From Streptomyces sp. NBC_00878 (lineage in GTDB: Bacteria > Actinomycetota > Actinomycetes > Streptomycetales > Streptomycetaceae): DNA of 64,000 bases. Under the pieces are notes generated by a model, which was not told where the DNA came from, did no database searches, and saw only the letters and a list, made by a program, of their open reading frames with translations. How positions within the stretch are numbered: the stretch's first letter is position 1; every line of letters starts with the position of its first letter. Position numbers and translations under genes: made by a program. Location: NCBI RefSeq assembly GCF_026341515.1, contig NZ_JAPEOK010000001.1:2170001-2234000 (forward strand), given 5' to 3'. Shown here one piece after another: positions 1 to 7,270 of the stretch.

Positions 1-2
1 TG

Positions 3-605
3 CACGCCCCCAGGGGCCTCGACCACGCGGGTGCCCCCCACTTCTTCGCCGGCATGTCCCTGTCCGCCGCCGTCCTCTTCGACCGCGCGCTGAAGCAGAC
101 CCGCCGTGCCGCGCTGCGCGAGCAGGGCCTGGTGCCCCGGCCGCTGCCGCAGATCCGGATCGTACGGTGGCTGCGTGCCCCGCGTGAGACCTACGGCGCC
201 TGGTCGCTGATGCTGCTCGAGAACGTGCGCAGCCTGGACGAGGCGGTCGAGGAAGTCCGTGAGGACAAGCGGGAGAAGGAGCAGAACCGCCTGCGTCGGC
301 GCGACCAGGAGAAGCTGGACCGTGCCCGCATCAAGGCGATCACCCGCGGCCACCGCGGAATGATCGGCCGCGGTGGCCGTCAGGCGGAACTCCAGCCGGC
401 CCAAGCGGCCACCCAGGTCGCCGCGGAGCCTGCCATATCAACGCCGGAACTACCCGCCCGCGCCGCCCGGCCCTCGTTGCAGCCCGTCCGCCGAGGGACT
501 GAGTCCTCGACGGTCGATCTCACCGCGGAGGACGACACAATGGCGCTCCCCCGACTCGACTCCCTCGAGCGCAAGCTGAAGGACCTGGAGCAGCAGTTCG
601 GCTGA
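3..605 (+). CDS. 3' part of a gene entering the window, unknown membrane-associated protein
   Basis: The frame is open from base 3 and the gene probably begins outside the window; an internal ATG at 54 is possible but the residues before it look coding. The visible part opens with a short hydrophobic stretch (FFAGMSLSAAVLF). A conserved-looking basic segment follows (RPLPQIRIVRWLRAPRE), then a long charged helix rich in Glu, Arg and Lys around residues 80-120 that looks like a coiled coil, and a low-complexity tail. I do not recognise it securely. It faintly recalls the cytoplasmic tail of DUF2637-type membrane proteins found in actinomycete integrative elements, but that is memory of style, not a match. 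Confidence 0.6.
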   Translation, partial: HAPRGLDHAGAPHFFAGMSLSAAVLFDRALKQTRRAALREQGLVPRPLPQIRIVRWLRAPRETYGAWSLMLLENVRSLDEAVEEVREDKREKEQNRLRRRDQEKLDRARIKAITRGHRGMIGRGGRQAELQPAQAATQVAAEPAISTPELPARAARPSLQPVRRGTESSTVDLTAEDDTMALPRLDSLERKLKDLEQQFG

Positions 606-635
606 TCCGGACCGAGGCCGCCCGAGGCCTCAACT

Positions 636-676
636 CTGGACGGGGGCACGGCAGTTCATGCCGTGCCCCCGTCCAG
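636..676. terminator. perfect 18-bp stem-loop, bidirectional terminator
   Basis: Arms at 636-653 and 659-676 are exact reverse complements with a 5-base loop (gttca). It sits between the stop of the plus-strand gene at 605 and the stop of the minus-strand ATPase gene at 679, so it can end both. There is no U-tract, as usual in Streptomyces. Confidence 0.85.
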
Positions 677-678
677 TT

Positions 679-1179
679 TCAGGTCGCCGCCCCGTCCAGT
701 TCGAACCACACCGCCTTCCCCACCCCGTGCACCCGTACCCCCCACGCGTCCGCGAGGGACTGCACCAGGATCAGGCCTCTGCCGTGCGTACCGTCGTCGG
801 CGTTCGGTACCCGCAGTCTCGGCCTGTGTGCCACGAAGTCCCGTACTTCCACCCGGAGTCCGCGCGGGCCGACCGTGGCAGTCAGCAGTGCGTCGTAGTT
901 GGTGTGTATGAGGGCGTTGGTGACGAGTTCGCTGGTCAGCAGCTCCGCTATCTCGGATCGTCCGGGCCGCCCCCAGGGGGCGAGCAGGTCCCGCAGCGCC
1001 CTGCGGACCTGCGGCACCGCCCGTAGGTCGCAGCGCCCGAGCCTCAGCCTGAGCTGTGGAAAGCCGTGCTGGTCGGTCGCTCCGTCCGCCGCGCCCTCCG
1101 CCGTCTTGGTCGTCTTCACCGTCTTCGCCGAGAAGGCCCCGGATACCACGGGACCGCCTCCTCGTGCCTGCCTCTTCAT
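679..1179 (-). CDS. ATP-binding protein, anti-sigma-factor kinase type (HATPase_c, RsbW/SpoIIAB-like)
   Basis: A 166-residue protein with one GHKL-type ATPase domain at about residues 50-160. The N-box reads ELVTNALIH and the G-box GTHGRGLILV. The first 40 residues are a low-complexity, Thr/Lys-rich extension. In Streptomyces, free-standing proteins of this type bind and phosphorylate anti-anti-sigma partners or hold alternative sigma factors. No partner gene is adjacent, so the target cannot be named. The ATG at 1179 is preceded by a G-rich stretch. A palindrome about 75 bp upstream (1254-1268) may be its operator. The gene ends against the strong terminator at 636-676. Confidence 0.85.
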   Translation of the reverse strand: MKRQARGGGPVVSGAFSAKTVKTTKTAEGAADGATDQHGFPQLRLRLGRCDLRAVPQVRRALRDLLAPWGRPGRSEIAELLTSELVTNALIHTNYDALLTATVGPRGLRVEVRDFVAHRPRLRVPNADDGTHGRGLILVQSLADAWGVRVHGVGKAVWFELDGAAT

Positions 1180-1253
1180 GACCCCCGCCCGCGTGCCGAT
1201 GTCGGTTCCCCTCCTGCTCGAACACGTTCACGGAATGCATGCCCCGGAATGGA

Positions 1254-1268
1254 ACATGACAGTCATGT
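1254..1268. promoter_or_regulatory. 7-1-7 palindrome upstream of the ATPase gene
   Basis: ACATGAC-a-GTCATGT is a perfect dyad about 75 bp upstream of the start codon at 1179. Its size and position fit a regulator site. The protein that would bind it is unknown. The remainder of 1180-1880 shows no convincing gene: GC-rich open frames overlap on both strands without ribosome sites or recognisable products. Confidence 0.35.
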
Positions 1269-1881
1269 CGATTTCTCAACCACCCCTGAGACGCCCGCGG
1301 GTGCCCCGCCGCCGGCCGGGACGGCCACGGGACGAACCACCCCGCCCGAGCCTTCGGAGGAGCCGCCACACATGCCGGGCCGGACCCCGGTGGACGGACG
1401 CCTGGCATCCGCCGGGGCAGGAGATGCCGTACGACGCTTCGGGACGCTCCGGGTGGTCCCCGGCAAGGGCCCTACCCACGCGACAGCGTGGTCCACGCCT
1501 CCTCACACGCGATGAGACAGGCCCGTACATCCGCCCATGGGGTGACAGCCTGCCCGTCGGTGCGGCACGCTGTCGCGCCTACAGTCCCGGGTGCCGTGCC
1601 GACCACTCGCGATGGGCCCAACTGCCCATACCCCACTGCCGTTACGGCCGTACTCGGCGAAGCCGCGTGGCGGGTGGGCCGCGGCGGCGAAGCACGGCCG
1701 GTCGCGCGCGGCCCGGCGGCGGCGACGGGCCGCGGACCGGCGTGCGGCGCGTCTTCGGGGGCCGGGCGCCGTCACCCTGACACTCGTCAGGACCCGTCGC
1801 CCGTCTCTCTTCCTAGGGTTCGAGTTGCCTCACGGGCCGTGCCGCCGGGGGCCTCACCGACGAAGGGCAGAGACAGCTTCC

Positions 1882-2022
1882 ATGCATCCGCTCCGTTCCA
1901 TTCTCGCCTCCACGGCGGCCGACCGCGCGCCGGCCAACGGGATCACGCTCGCCGAACCCGTCCGGCCCGCGCAGGCCTCGGCCGACGAATGCACCCAGAT
2001 CAACGGAGTCGACCGGTGGTAG
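1882..2022 (+). CDS. possible 46-residue small ORF, stop overlapping the next start
   Basis: ATG at 1882 follows GAAGGG at 1862-1867, a usable though distant ribosome site. The product starts MHPLRSILASTAADRAPANG and ends with an acidic Cys-containing segment (ADECTQINGVDRW). It has no membrane segment. Its TAG (2020-2022) overlaps the GTG start (2016) of the serine hydrolase gene, an arrangement that would allow translational coupling. It could be a regulatory or substrate peptide, or chance. Confidence 0.22.
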   Translation: MHPLRSILASTAADRAPANGITLAEPVRPAQASADECTQINGVDRW

Positions 2023-3266
2023 ACATGCAGGTTTCCCGGGGGGACACACGCAGCACGCACCGCACCGCTCGCCTGCGCGGAACGGTCGGGCACAAGGCAA
2101 GAACACTTCTCGCGTCCGCCGCCGCGCTGCTGGTCCTGAGCACCGGCGCGGCCACCCCGGCCGGCGCCGCCGCGCAGGCGCCCACCGCCCAAGCGCGCGC
2201 CGTCCAGGTACCCGACGGCGTCACCGCCGGGGTCGCCGTCTTCGACCGGCAGACGGGGACCTTCACCGAACAGCTCAACTCCGCAACGCAGTTCAGGTCC
2301 GCCTCGGTCGTCAAGCTGCTGCTGACCCTGGACTTCCTGTGGAACCGCGGGCCGTCCTACTCCATCCCGGCCGCCGACCGGGCCCGGCTGGAGCCCATGC
2401 TGCGCAGCAGCGACGACGACGCGGCCAGCTACTATTGGTCTACGTACGGCGGTTCGGCGATCATCAACCGGATGGCCCGCCTGCTCGACCTGACCGACAC
2501 CGCCCCACCGCCTGCCGGTTCGGAGGGCTACTGGGGCTACACGGCCCTGTCGGCCCGCGACATCGTGAAGATCTACCGCTACCTCCTCGATACTGCGCCG
2601 GCGCCCGTGCGCGAGTTCGTCATGGGCAACCTGCGCCAGTCCACGCGTTGCGCCTCCACGGACGCCTTCGACCAGCACTTCGGCATCGTCGGCGCGTTCG
2701 ACCGCCCCTGGGCCGTGAAGCAGGGCTGGGCGGGCTCCTCGTTCCCGGAGGGCACGTGCTCCTCGGAGAGCGCGGCGACGGCGAAGACGACCACCGCCCA
2801 GCGGGCCACCGCCGCGGAGAGCCGTGCCGCGGCGGACGTGAACCTCACCCTCCCGGCGCTGCACACCACCGGCACCGTCGGCGCGGGCGACCGCACCATC
2901 GTGGCCGTCCTGACGCTCCACCCGGCCGGCACGTCGTACGGCAAGGCGTACACCGACATCGGCCGGCTGACCCGCTCCCTGAACGTGCCCGGCGGGGTAC
3001 GGCCCTCGGGGAAGTGGTACGGGACCTGGAGCGAGCACGTGAACGTCCGCAGGGACCCGTCCACCGCCAACCCCCGGATGACCCAACTGCCCGCCGGGGT
3101 CGAGGTGTTGGTGGGCTGCCAGAAGAAGGGCCAGACCGTCAGCGTGCCGCCCTACACCAACGAGTGGTGGGCGTATCTGCCCCAGTACGGCGGCTATATC
3201 TCCAACATCTACATCAACTCGCCCGACAACCGGCTGCCGGACGTACCGGACTGCGCCGGGTCGTAG
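2016..3266 (+). CDS. secreted beta-lactamase-like serine hydrolase with C-terminal SH3-like domain
   Basis: A 416-residue protein. After a charged N-terminus come a hydrophobic core and Ala-rich cleavage region (LLASAAALLVLSTGAATPAGAAA), so it is exported. The mature part resembles class A beta-lactamase-fold proteins. It has the catalytic Ser-x-x-Lys as SVVK in FRSASVVKLLLTLDFL, and a later KQGWAG that may serve as the KTG-type box. The last 80 residues form a bacterial SH3-like domain (YGTWSEHVNVRRDPS...VLVGCQKKGQTV) that often binds cell wall. It probably acts on peptidoglycan or a peptide rather than giving drug resistance. The GTG at 2016 is chosen for GGAG at 2005-2008; ATG 2025 is an alternative. 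It ends nine bases before the convergent kinase gene. Confidence 0.8.
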   Translation: MVDMQVSRGDTRSTHRTARLRGTVGHKARTLLASAAALLVLSTGAATPAGAAAQAPTAQARAVQVPDGVTAGVAVFDRQTGTFTEQLNSATQFRSASVVKLLLTLDFLWNRGPSYSIPAADRARLEPMLRSSDDDAASYYWSTYGGSAIINRMARLLDLTDTAPPPAGSEGYWGYTALSARDIVKIYRYLLDTAPAPVREFVMGNLRQSTRCASTDAFDQHFGIVGAFDRPWAVKQGWAGSSFPEGTCSSESAATAKTTTAQRATAAESRAAADVNLTLPALHTTGTVGAGDRTIVAVLTLHPAGTSYGKAYTDIGRLTRSLNVPGGVRPSGKWYGTWSEHVNVRRDPSTANPRMTQLPAGVEVLVGCQKKGQTVSVPPYTNEWWAYLPQYGGYISNIYINSPDNRLPDVPDCAGS

Positions 3267-3275
3267 TCGCCGCGA

Positions 3276-4877
3276 TCAGGGAGAGAGTTCGGGAGTCGGG
3301 ACCCTGCGGACGGCTGGGGCCCGGCTCACCTGTTCGTACTCGGCGAGATAGCTCATCACCTTCTCCACGTGGGGCAGCACGCGCTCGGGGACACCGCGCT
3401 CCTCGATGACCGTACGGTCACTCGTGCGGTAGCCGGCCACGACGAGCTTGACGAGGTCCTTCTCCGGCAGCCCGGCCTCCTTGAAACGCTGGTCGAGCCA
3501 GCACACGTACAGGCTCATGGTCGAGATCGCGTCCGGCGGCGACATGTAGTCCTTGTCGCCGTCGCCGTCCCCGTCCACGGCCCAGGCGCGGAACACCGAG
3601 GGCGTCCACATCGCGATGCCGAACTCCTCGGAGCCCGGGCGGGCCGCCTTCGCGTCGAACCCGCTCTCCGCCTTGAGCATGGCGGCGAGCACGATGGGGG
3701 TGATCTCCTTGTCGGTACAGCGGTGGGCGGCCTTCACGATGACCGGGCGCAGTGCCTCGGGCACGTCGGAGGCCAGTGGTATCTCGCCCGCGGCCACCGC
3801 CACCGGACTGGGGGTGCCCGTGGCTGCGGCCGTGGCCGTGGCCGTGGGGGATGCGCCGCGGCCACCCGCGTCGTCGGCACCGCCGTTCCCCCGCAGCAGG
3901 AGCGCGCCGGTCACGGCGGCGGCCACCGCCGTGACACCCGCGACGACCGGCACCAGCCGCCGGCGACGGCGGCGGGGCACACCGGAGAGCTCGTCGACGC
4001 GGGCCTTGAGGACGTCGGCGGTGTACTGGAGACGCGTGGTGTGGTCCGCCGACAGGCAGTCCGCGATCAGCCGGCGCCTGCTCTCTTCGATCCCTGCCTC
4101 CAGTCGCAGTGGTGCGCTCCCCCGTGCGTAGGCCTGGGCGGCGAGGGAGCGGGCCCTGGCGGTGGCCCCCGGGAACGGGTGCAGCCCGCCCGTGAGCACC
4201 TGGTGGGCGAGGACGCCGAACGCCCAGATGTCGGCGGTCGGGCGGACGACCGTGCCCCGGGAGTCGGTGCGCTGCGACCACCACTCGGGCGGCAGGTGGT
4301 CGAGGGTGCCGAGCGGAGGCATGTGGGCGTGGGTGCCATCCAGTTCGGCGGCGACCCCGAAGTCCGCGAGCCACACCTCGCCGTCCCCACTCAACAGGAT
4401 GTTGGCCGGTTTCAGATCCCCGTGCACCCAGCCGGCGCCGTGCATGTGCGCGAGACCGGCGGCCACCGAGCGCAGGACACGATCCGCGTCGGGGATCGGG
4501 CGCCCGACCGAGGTGGCGTCCAGCACGTCCAGCAGGCTGCGCTCGGCACGGTCCATGACGAGGGCGATCGCCCCGTCCAGATCGGGGTGGTCCGGCGCCT
4601 CGACGGTGCACACGGCATGGGTCCGTACGAGGTTGGGGTGGTCCGCCTCCTGGCTGAACCGCACTTCGCGCTGGACGAGTTCACCGAGGGCGGTCCGCTG
4701 TCCGGGAGCCAGGGCGTCGGTGCGCAGCACCTTCACCGCGACCGGGGTGCCGTCGGCGACGGAGCGGGCCTCGTGGACGGTGCCCCAGGCGCCGGATCCG
4801 ATGAGTGCGCCGAGTTCCCAGCCGTCGATACGAAAGCCGACGGGAAGGTGCGGCGAAGGGTCGGTGCGGGGGGTCAT
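3276..4877 (-). CDS. membrane Ser/Thr protein kinase with extracellular lytic-transglycosylase-like domain
   Basis: A 533-residue protein. The kinase domain covers about 17-275: glycine loop GSGAWGTVHEA, lysine in VAVKVL, catalytic loop HGDLKPANILL, DFG in LADFGVA and PPEWW before the F-helix. A basic stretch and one membrane helix follow near 302-327, then an Ala/Thr-rich linker. From about 365 an outside domain resembles SLT-type lytic transglycosylases (MLKAESGFDAK with the candidate catalytic Glu, then EEFGIAMWTPSVF and an acidic DGDGDGDKDY loop). The layout suggests a sensor of cell-wall fragments, or a kinase coupled to wall cleavage. The ATG at 4877 is chosen because AGAAGG lies just upstream; longer frames would read into the MITE at 4960-5121. 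The same outside domain recurs in the protein at 45588. Confidence 0.88.
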   Translation of the reverse strand: MTPRTDPSPHLPVGFRIDGWELGALIGSGAWGTVHEARSVADGTPVAVKVLRTDALAPGQRTALGELVQREVRFSQEADHPNLVRTHAVCTVEAPDHPDLDGAIALVMDRAERSLLDVLDATSVGRPIPDADRVLRSVAAGLAHMHGAGWVHGDLKPANILLSGDGEVWLADFGVAAELDGTHAHMPPLGTLDHLPPEWWSQRTDSRGTVVRPTADIWAFGVLAHQVLTGGLHPFPGATARARSLAAQAYARGSAPLRLEAGIEESRRRLIADCLSADHTTRLQYTADVLKARVDELSGVPRRRRRRLVPVVAGVTAVAAAVTGALLLRGNGGADDAGGRGASPTATATAAATGTPSPVAVAAGEIPLASDVPEALRPVIVKAAHRCTDKEITPIVLAAMLKAESGFDAKAARPGSEEFGIAMWTPSVFRAWAVDGDGDGDKDYMSPPDAISTMSLYVCWLDQRFKEAGLPEKDLVKLVVAGYRTSDRTVIEERGVPERVLPHVEKVMSYLAEYEQVSRAPAVRRVPTPELSP

Positions 4878-4959
4878 GCGGGGCCTTCTTCGAAGGGCGG
4901 AGACGGGAGGAAGCCAGCCGCGCTGGACGGTGGTGGACCGGGACGTCCGGGCGCGCCTA

Positions 4960-5121
4960 GGGGGCTTCTGATGGATCTCCGTGGGGAAGGAGCGGCGTTC
5001 GGTGCGTTCTCTCGGCGTGCCGGGCACAGACCCGCGTACTGGACGTACTTGGGTCTGTGCCCGGTGCGGCGAGAGGACGTGCCGGGCGTCGCGACGCCGC
5101 GGAGATCCATCAGAAGCCCCC
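4960..5121. mobile_element. 162-bp MITE with 22-bp terminal inverted repeats flanked by TA
   Basis: The ends are inverted copies of a 22-base repeat starting GGGGGCTTCTGATGG (left 4960-4981, right 5100-5121). The inside is also nearly self-complementary, including CCGGGCACAGACC and its complement around the centre, so the element could fold into one long hairpin. TA dinucleotides abut both ends (4958-4959 and 5122-5123), the target duplication expected for IS630/Tc1-mariner transposition. It encodes no protein. It separates the FHA gene from the kinase gene and may have supplied or disrupted regulatory sequence. Confidence 0.8.
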
Positions 5122-5147
5122 TATGCCCTCGGCGCCGGACGGTGACA

Positions 5148-5951
5148 TCACGCGCGCGCTCCCTGCGCCGGGCGGCGGTTCGCCCCCGCCCGGCTCGGGA
5201 GCAGGGCGAGGTGCTCCTCGCGTACGAGGCCGAACCGGAGCGCCGCCGCGACCAGTTGGGCGCGCTTGGCACCCGTACGGCCGTTCTGCTCCCCCTCCGT
5301 GTCCCCGTGGTCCAGGCGCAGTTTCGCGAACGCCAGGTAGTCGATGTGGTAGTTGACCGCCGAGCGGGACAGATCGCGGCAGGAGTCCAGCGGACGCAGC
5401 CGTTCCGCGATCTCTCCGGCGCCGGGGAGGGCCGTGTCCGAGGGTGCCCGCAGCCGTGGCTCGCACAGGGCCACCAGGACGAGGAAGTACTTCGACGTCG
5501 GGTCGAGCGCGAAGGGGTTGACGGTCTGGTCACCGGCGCCGGGCGCGGACCGCTCGTCGAGGTAGGCGTGCTGCGGAGCGAATACCTTGAAGTCGGCGGT
5601 TCCGTTCAGGGCGGGCAGCACGACCCGGGAGAACTCGAAGGGCACCGGCGCGGCGAGGCGGCCGGGAGCCACCGTGATGTACTCGCCGGCGCCTTCCAGG
5701 TTCTCCACCACATAGCCGGCGGTTTGGCTGAAGTTGGACAGCCGCCAGTAGTCCTCGGCCGCCTCCAGCCGTCCGGCGCGCCGGGAGACGCCCGGATCGG
5801 AGAGCACGACGGCCGGGCCCGCGTCACCGGGCCCGCCGCGCCCGAAGTCGGCCAGGTCTCCGGGCCCCAGGTGCAGCAGTCCGGGTCTGCGTCCGTCGTA
5901 CTCGCCGTCCGCCCGCGACGGACCCGGCAATTGGACAATGATCGTTTCCAC
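5148..5951 (-). CDS. FHA-domain protein, probable partner of the adjacent Ser/Thr kinase
   Basis: A 267-residue soluble protein. Residues about 25-100 read like a forkhead-associated domain: FGRG in strand 3-4, DPGVSRRAGRLEA in place of the S-x-x-H turn, then LSNFSQTAGYVVEN. FHA domains bind phosphothreonine peptides. The C-terminal half is helical and contains a stretch (RDLSRSAVNYHIDYLAFAKLR) that looks like a winged helix. It is encoded in the same direction as, and just upstream of, the kinase gene, from which it is now separated by the MITE. I infer that it reads the kinase's phosphorylation; it could regulate transcription. The ATG at 5951 has no strong ribosome site. Confidence 0.65.
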   Translation of the reverse strand: METIIVQLPGPSRADGEYDGRRPGLLHLGPGDLADFGRGGPGDAGPAVVLSDPGVSRRAGRLEAAEDYWRLSNFSQTAGYVVENLEGAGEYITVAPGRLAAPVPFEFSRVVLPALNGTADFKVFAPQHAYLDERSAPGAGDQTVNPFALDPTSKYFLVLVALCEPRLRAPSDTALPGAGEIAERLRPLDSCRDLSRSAVNYHIDYLAFAKLRLDHGDTEGEQNGRTGAKRAQLVAAALRFGLVREEHLALLPSRAGANRRPAQGARA

Positions 5952-6053
5952 GCCCGCTCTCCCCCCGATCAGGTCGCGAGGATTGTAGTGGGCAGCTCAA
6001 CCGGATCAACCAGGGACACGGCCGACGGCCGGATCTCATCTTGCCTCCGCACA

Positions 6054-6121
6054 GGGCTGGTTGCTCCCCGATGCCTCGCGCGGCGTAGGGCTAGTTGCTC
6101 CCCGATGCCTCGCGCGGCGTC
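6054..6121. repeat. two tandem 34-bp direct repeats
   Basis: Units 6054-6087 and 6088-6121 differ at a few bases and share a core running TTGCTCCCCGATGCCTCG. They lie in the 280-bp gap between the FHA gene and the sensor-like gene and do not overlap a gene. No function is evident. Confidence 0.7.
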
Positions 6122-6169
6122 TGGTGCCCTCTCGATGGCCTCTCGGTGGTCTCGGTGGCTCTCGTGCGA

Positions 6170-6210
6170 GGAGCCGCCCTCTCACACCCCCGTGGTGGGA
6201 GGGCGGCTCC
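6170..6210. terminator. 12-bp stem-loop downstream of the secreted protein gene
   Basis: Arms GGAGCCGCCCTC (6170-6181) and its complement (6199-6210) are separated by 17 bases. It lies 23 bp beyond the stop codon at 6233 of the minus-strand gene, so it probably terminates that transcript. Confidence 0.7.
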
Positions 6211-6232
6211 GGCACTTTCCCCCCGGCGGCGG

Positions 6233-6910
6233 TCAGTGGAGCTTGTTGACCGCGGTCGTCGTGGTCTTCTTGAACGCCTTCACCGGCGCGTCGGAGAAGT
6301 CACCCAGCTGCCCCCAGCGCACGAGGGTGACGGCCCGCCCGTCCCGGCCCACCGAGAGGAGGCCGATGTCGGTGGCGCCGAAGGACGTCTCGGTGCGCAG
6401 GCCATAGACATGAGCGCCCTCCTCGACCGGCAGCGTGCCGTAGTCCTTCAGCCGGGCGTCGGTCGTCGGGTCGGACCGCTCGATCCGTGCCGCGCACGCC
6501 CGGATGTCCTTGTTCACCCGCGTGGCCAGGGCCTTGGCCTTGGCGTTGCTGCCGACGACGAAGGTGAGCTGCTGGGCGTTGGTTTCGAGGTCGGTCCGGT
6601 ACTCGCGGTACCGGGAGTCGTAGCCCGGCAGAGTCTCCGCGACGCAGAACCCCAGCCCTTCGGGCACACCGTCCGTGACCTTGCCCGCCCTCCAGGAGGA
6701 GGTGGGGTGCGGCGGCAGGTCCTTGGCCGAGAGGAACGTGGGCCAAGTGCTCGTCCTCGCCTTCGCGTTCACCGAGGCGTTCGTGGAGGCATGCTGCAAG
6801 GCGCTCGCGTCCTTCGCGGAGGCGCCGGCCGGGCCGGCGAGCACCGCGAAGAGAGCCGCGCTCCCGGCGGCGAAGGTGGTGAGCGCGGCGGCTCGGCTGC
6901 GCTTGAGCAT
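6233..6910 (-). CDS. secreted sensor-domain-like protein, function unknown
   Basis: A 225-residue protein with a clear signal peptide (MLKRSRAAALTTFAAGSAALFAVLAGPAGASA, cleavage near residue 32). The mature part has two cysteines, in LGFCVAETL and IRACAARIE, that could form a disulphide. It also has an alternating pattern seen in the extracellular sensor domains of actinobacterial PknH-type kinases. No catalytic motif is visible. The ATG at 6910 is preceded by AGGGGG at good spacing; the frame continues further upstream but the signal peptide decides the start. It is transcribed alone, away from the XRE gene at 7271. Confidence 0.7.
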   Translation of the reverse strand: MLKRSRAAALTTFAAGSAALFAVLAGPAGASAKDASALQHASTNASVNAKARTSTWPTFLSAKDLPPHPTSSWRAGKVTDGVPEGLGFCVAETLPGYDSRYREYRTDLETNAQQLTFVVGSNAKAKALATRVNKDIRACAARIERSDPTTDARLKDYGTLPVEEGAHVYGLRTETSFGATDIGLLSVGRDGRAVTLVRWGQLGDFSDAPVKAFKKTTTTAVNKLH

Positions 6911-7270
6911 GGGTCCCCCTGCGTATGTGTGCATGATTGATCTGCGTAGCTGAGTACTGAGTGACGTGGGATGCGTGCAGAGGTGAGCCGCACGCATGGG
7001 TGTGAGGTGTGGGGGTGTCACCGCGAGACCCCGTCGAGGGCTGCCACCGGTTGGTCGGTCCGGCGGCGGTCGGTGCGACACCAGAAGCATCAGCCGTCAC
7101 TCGGGGCCTGCGCAACAGACGGCGCCGGATCCGCCACGGTGGAACCATCCCAGGCCATCTGACGTGCAGGTATATGGAGTGCCTGGGATGCCCTCCCAGA
7201 CGGGTCACACCCTCTGGGGCCGAGGACCAGGGCCACGGACCAGGGCCACGACGAGGAGTACGGGGGAACG

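Noticed and set aside
2016..3266. Calling the secreted hydrolase an antibiotic-resistance beta-lactamase
   Set aside because: Only the Ser-x-x-Lys is clear; the SDN and EXXLN motifs of class A enzymes are not evident, and an SH3-like wall domain is attached.
3369..6407. A 1012-codon plus-strand open frame
   Set aside because: It lies opposite the kinase and FHA genes and runs through the MITE. Its product is low-complexity Gly/Arg/Val with no motif, the usual antisense artefact of GC-rich codons.
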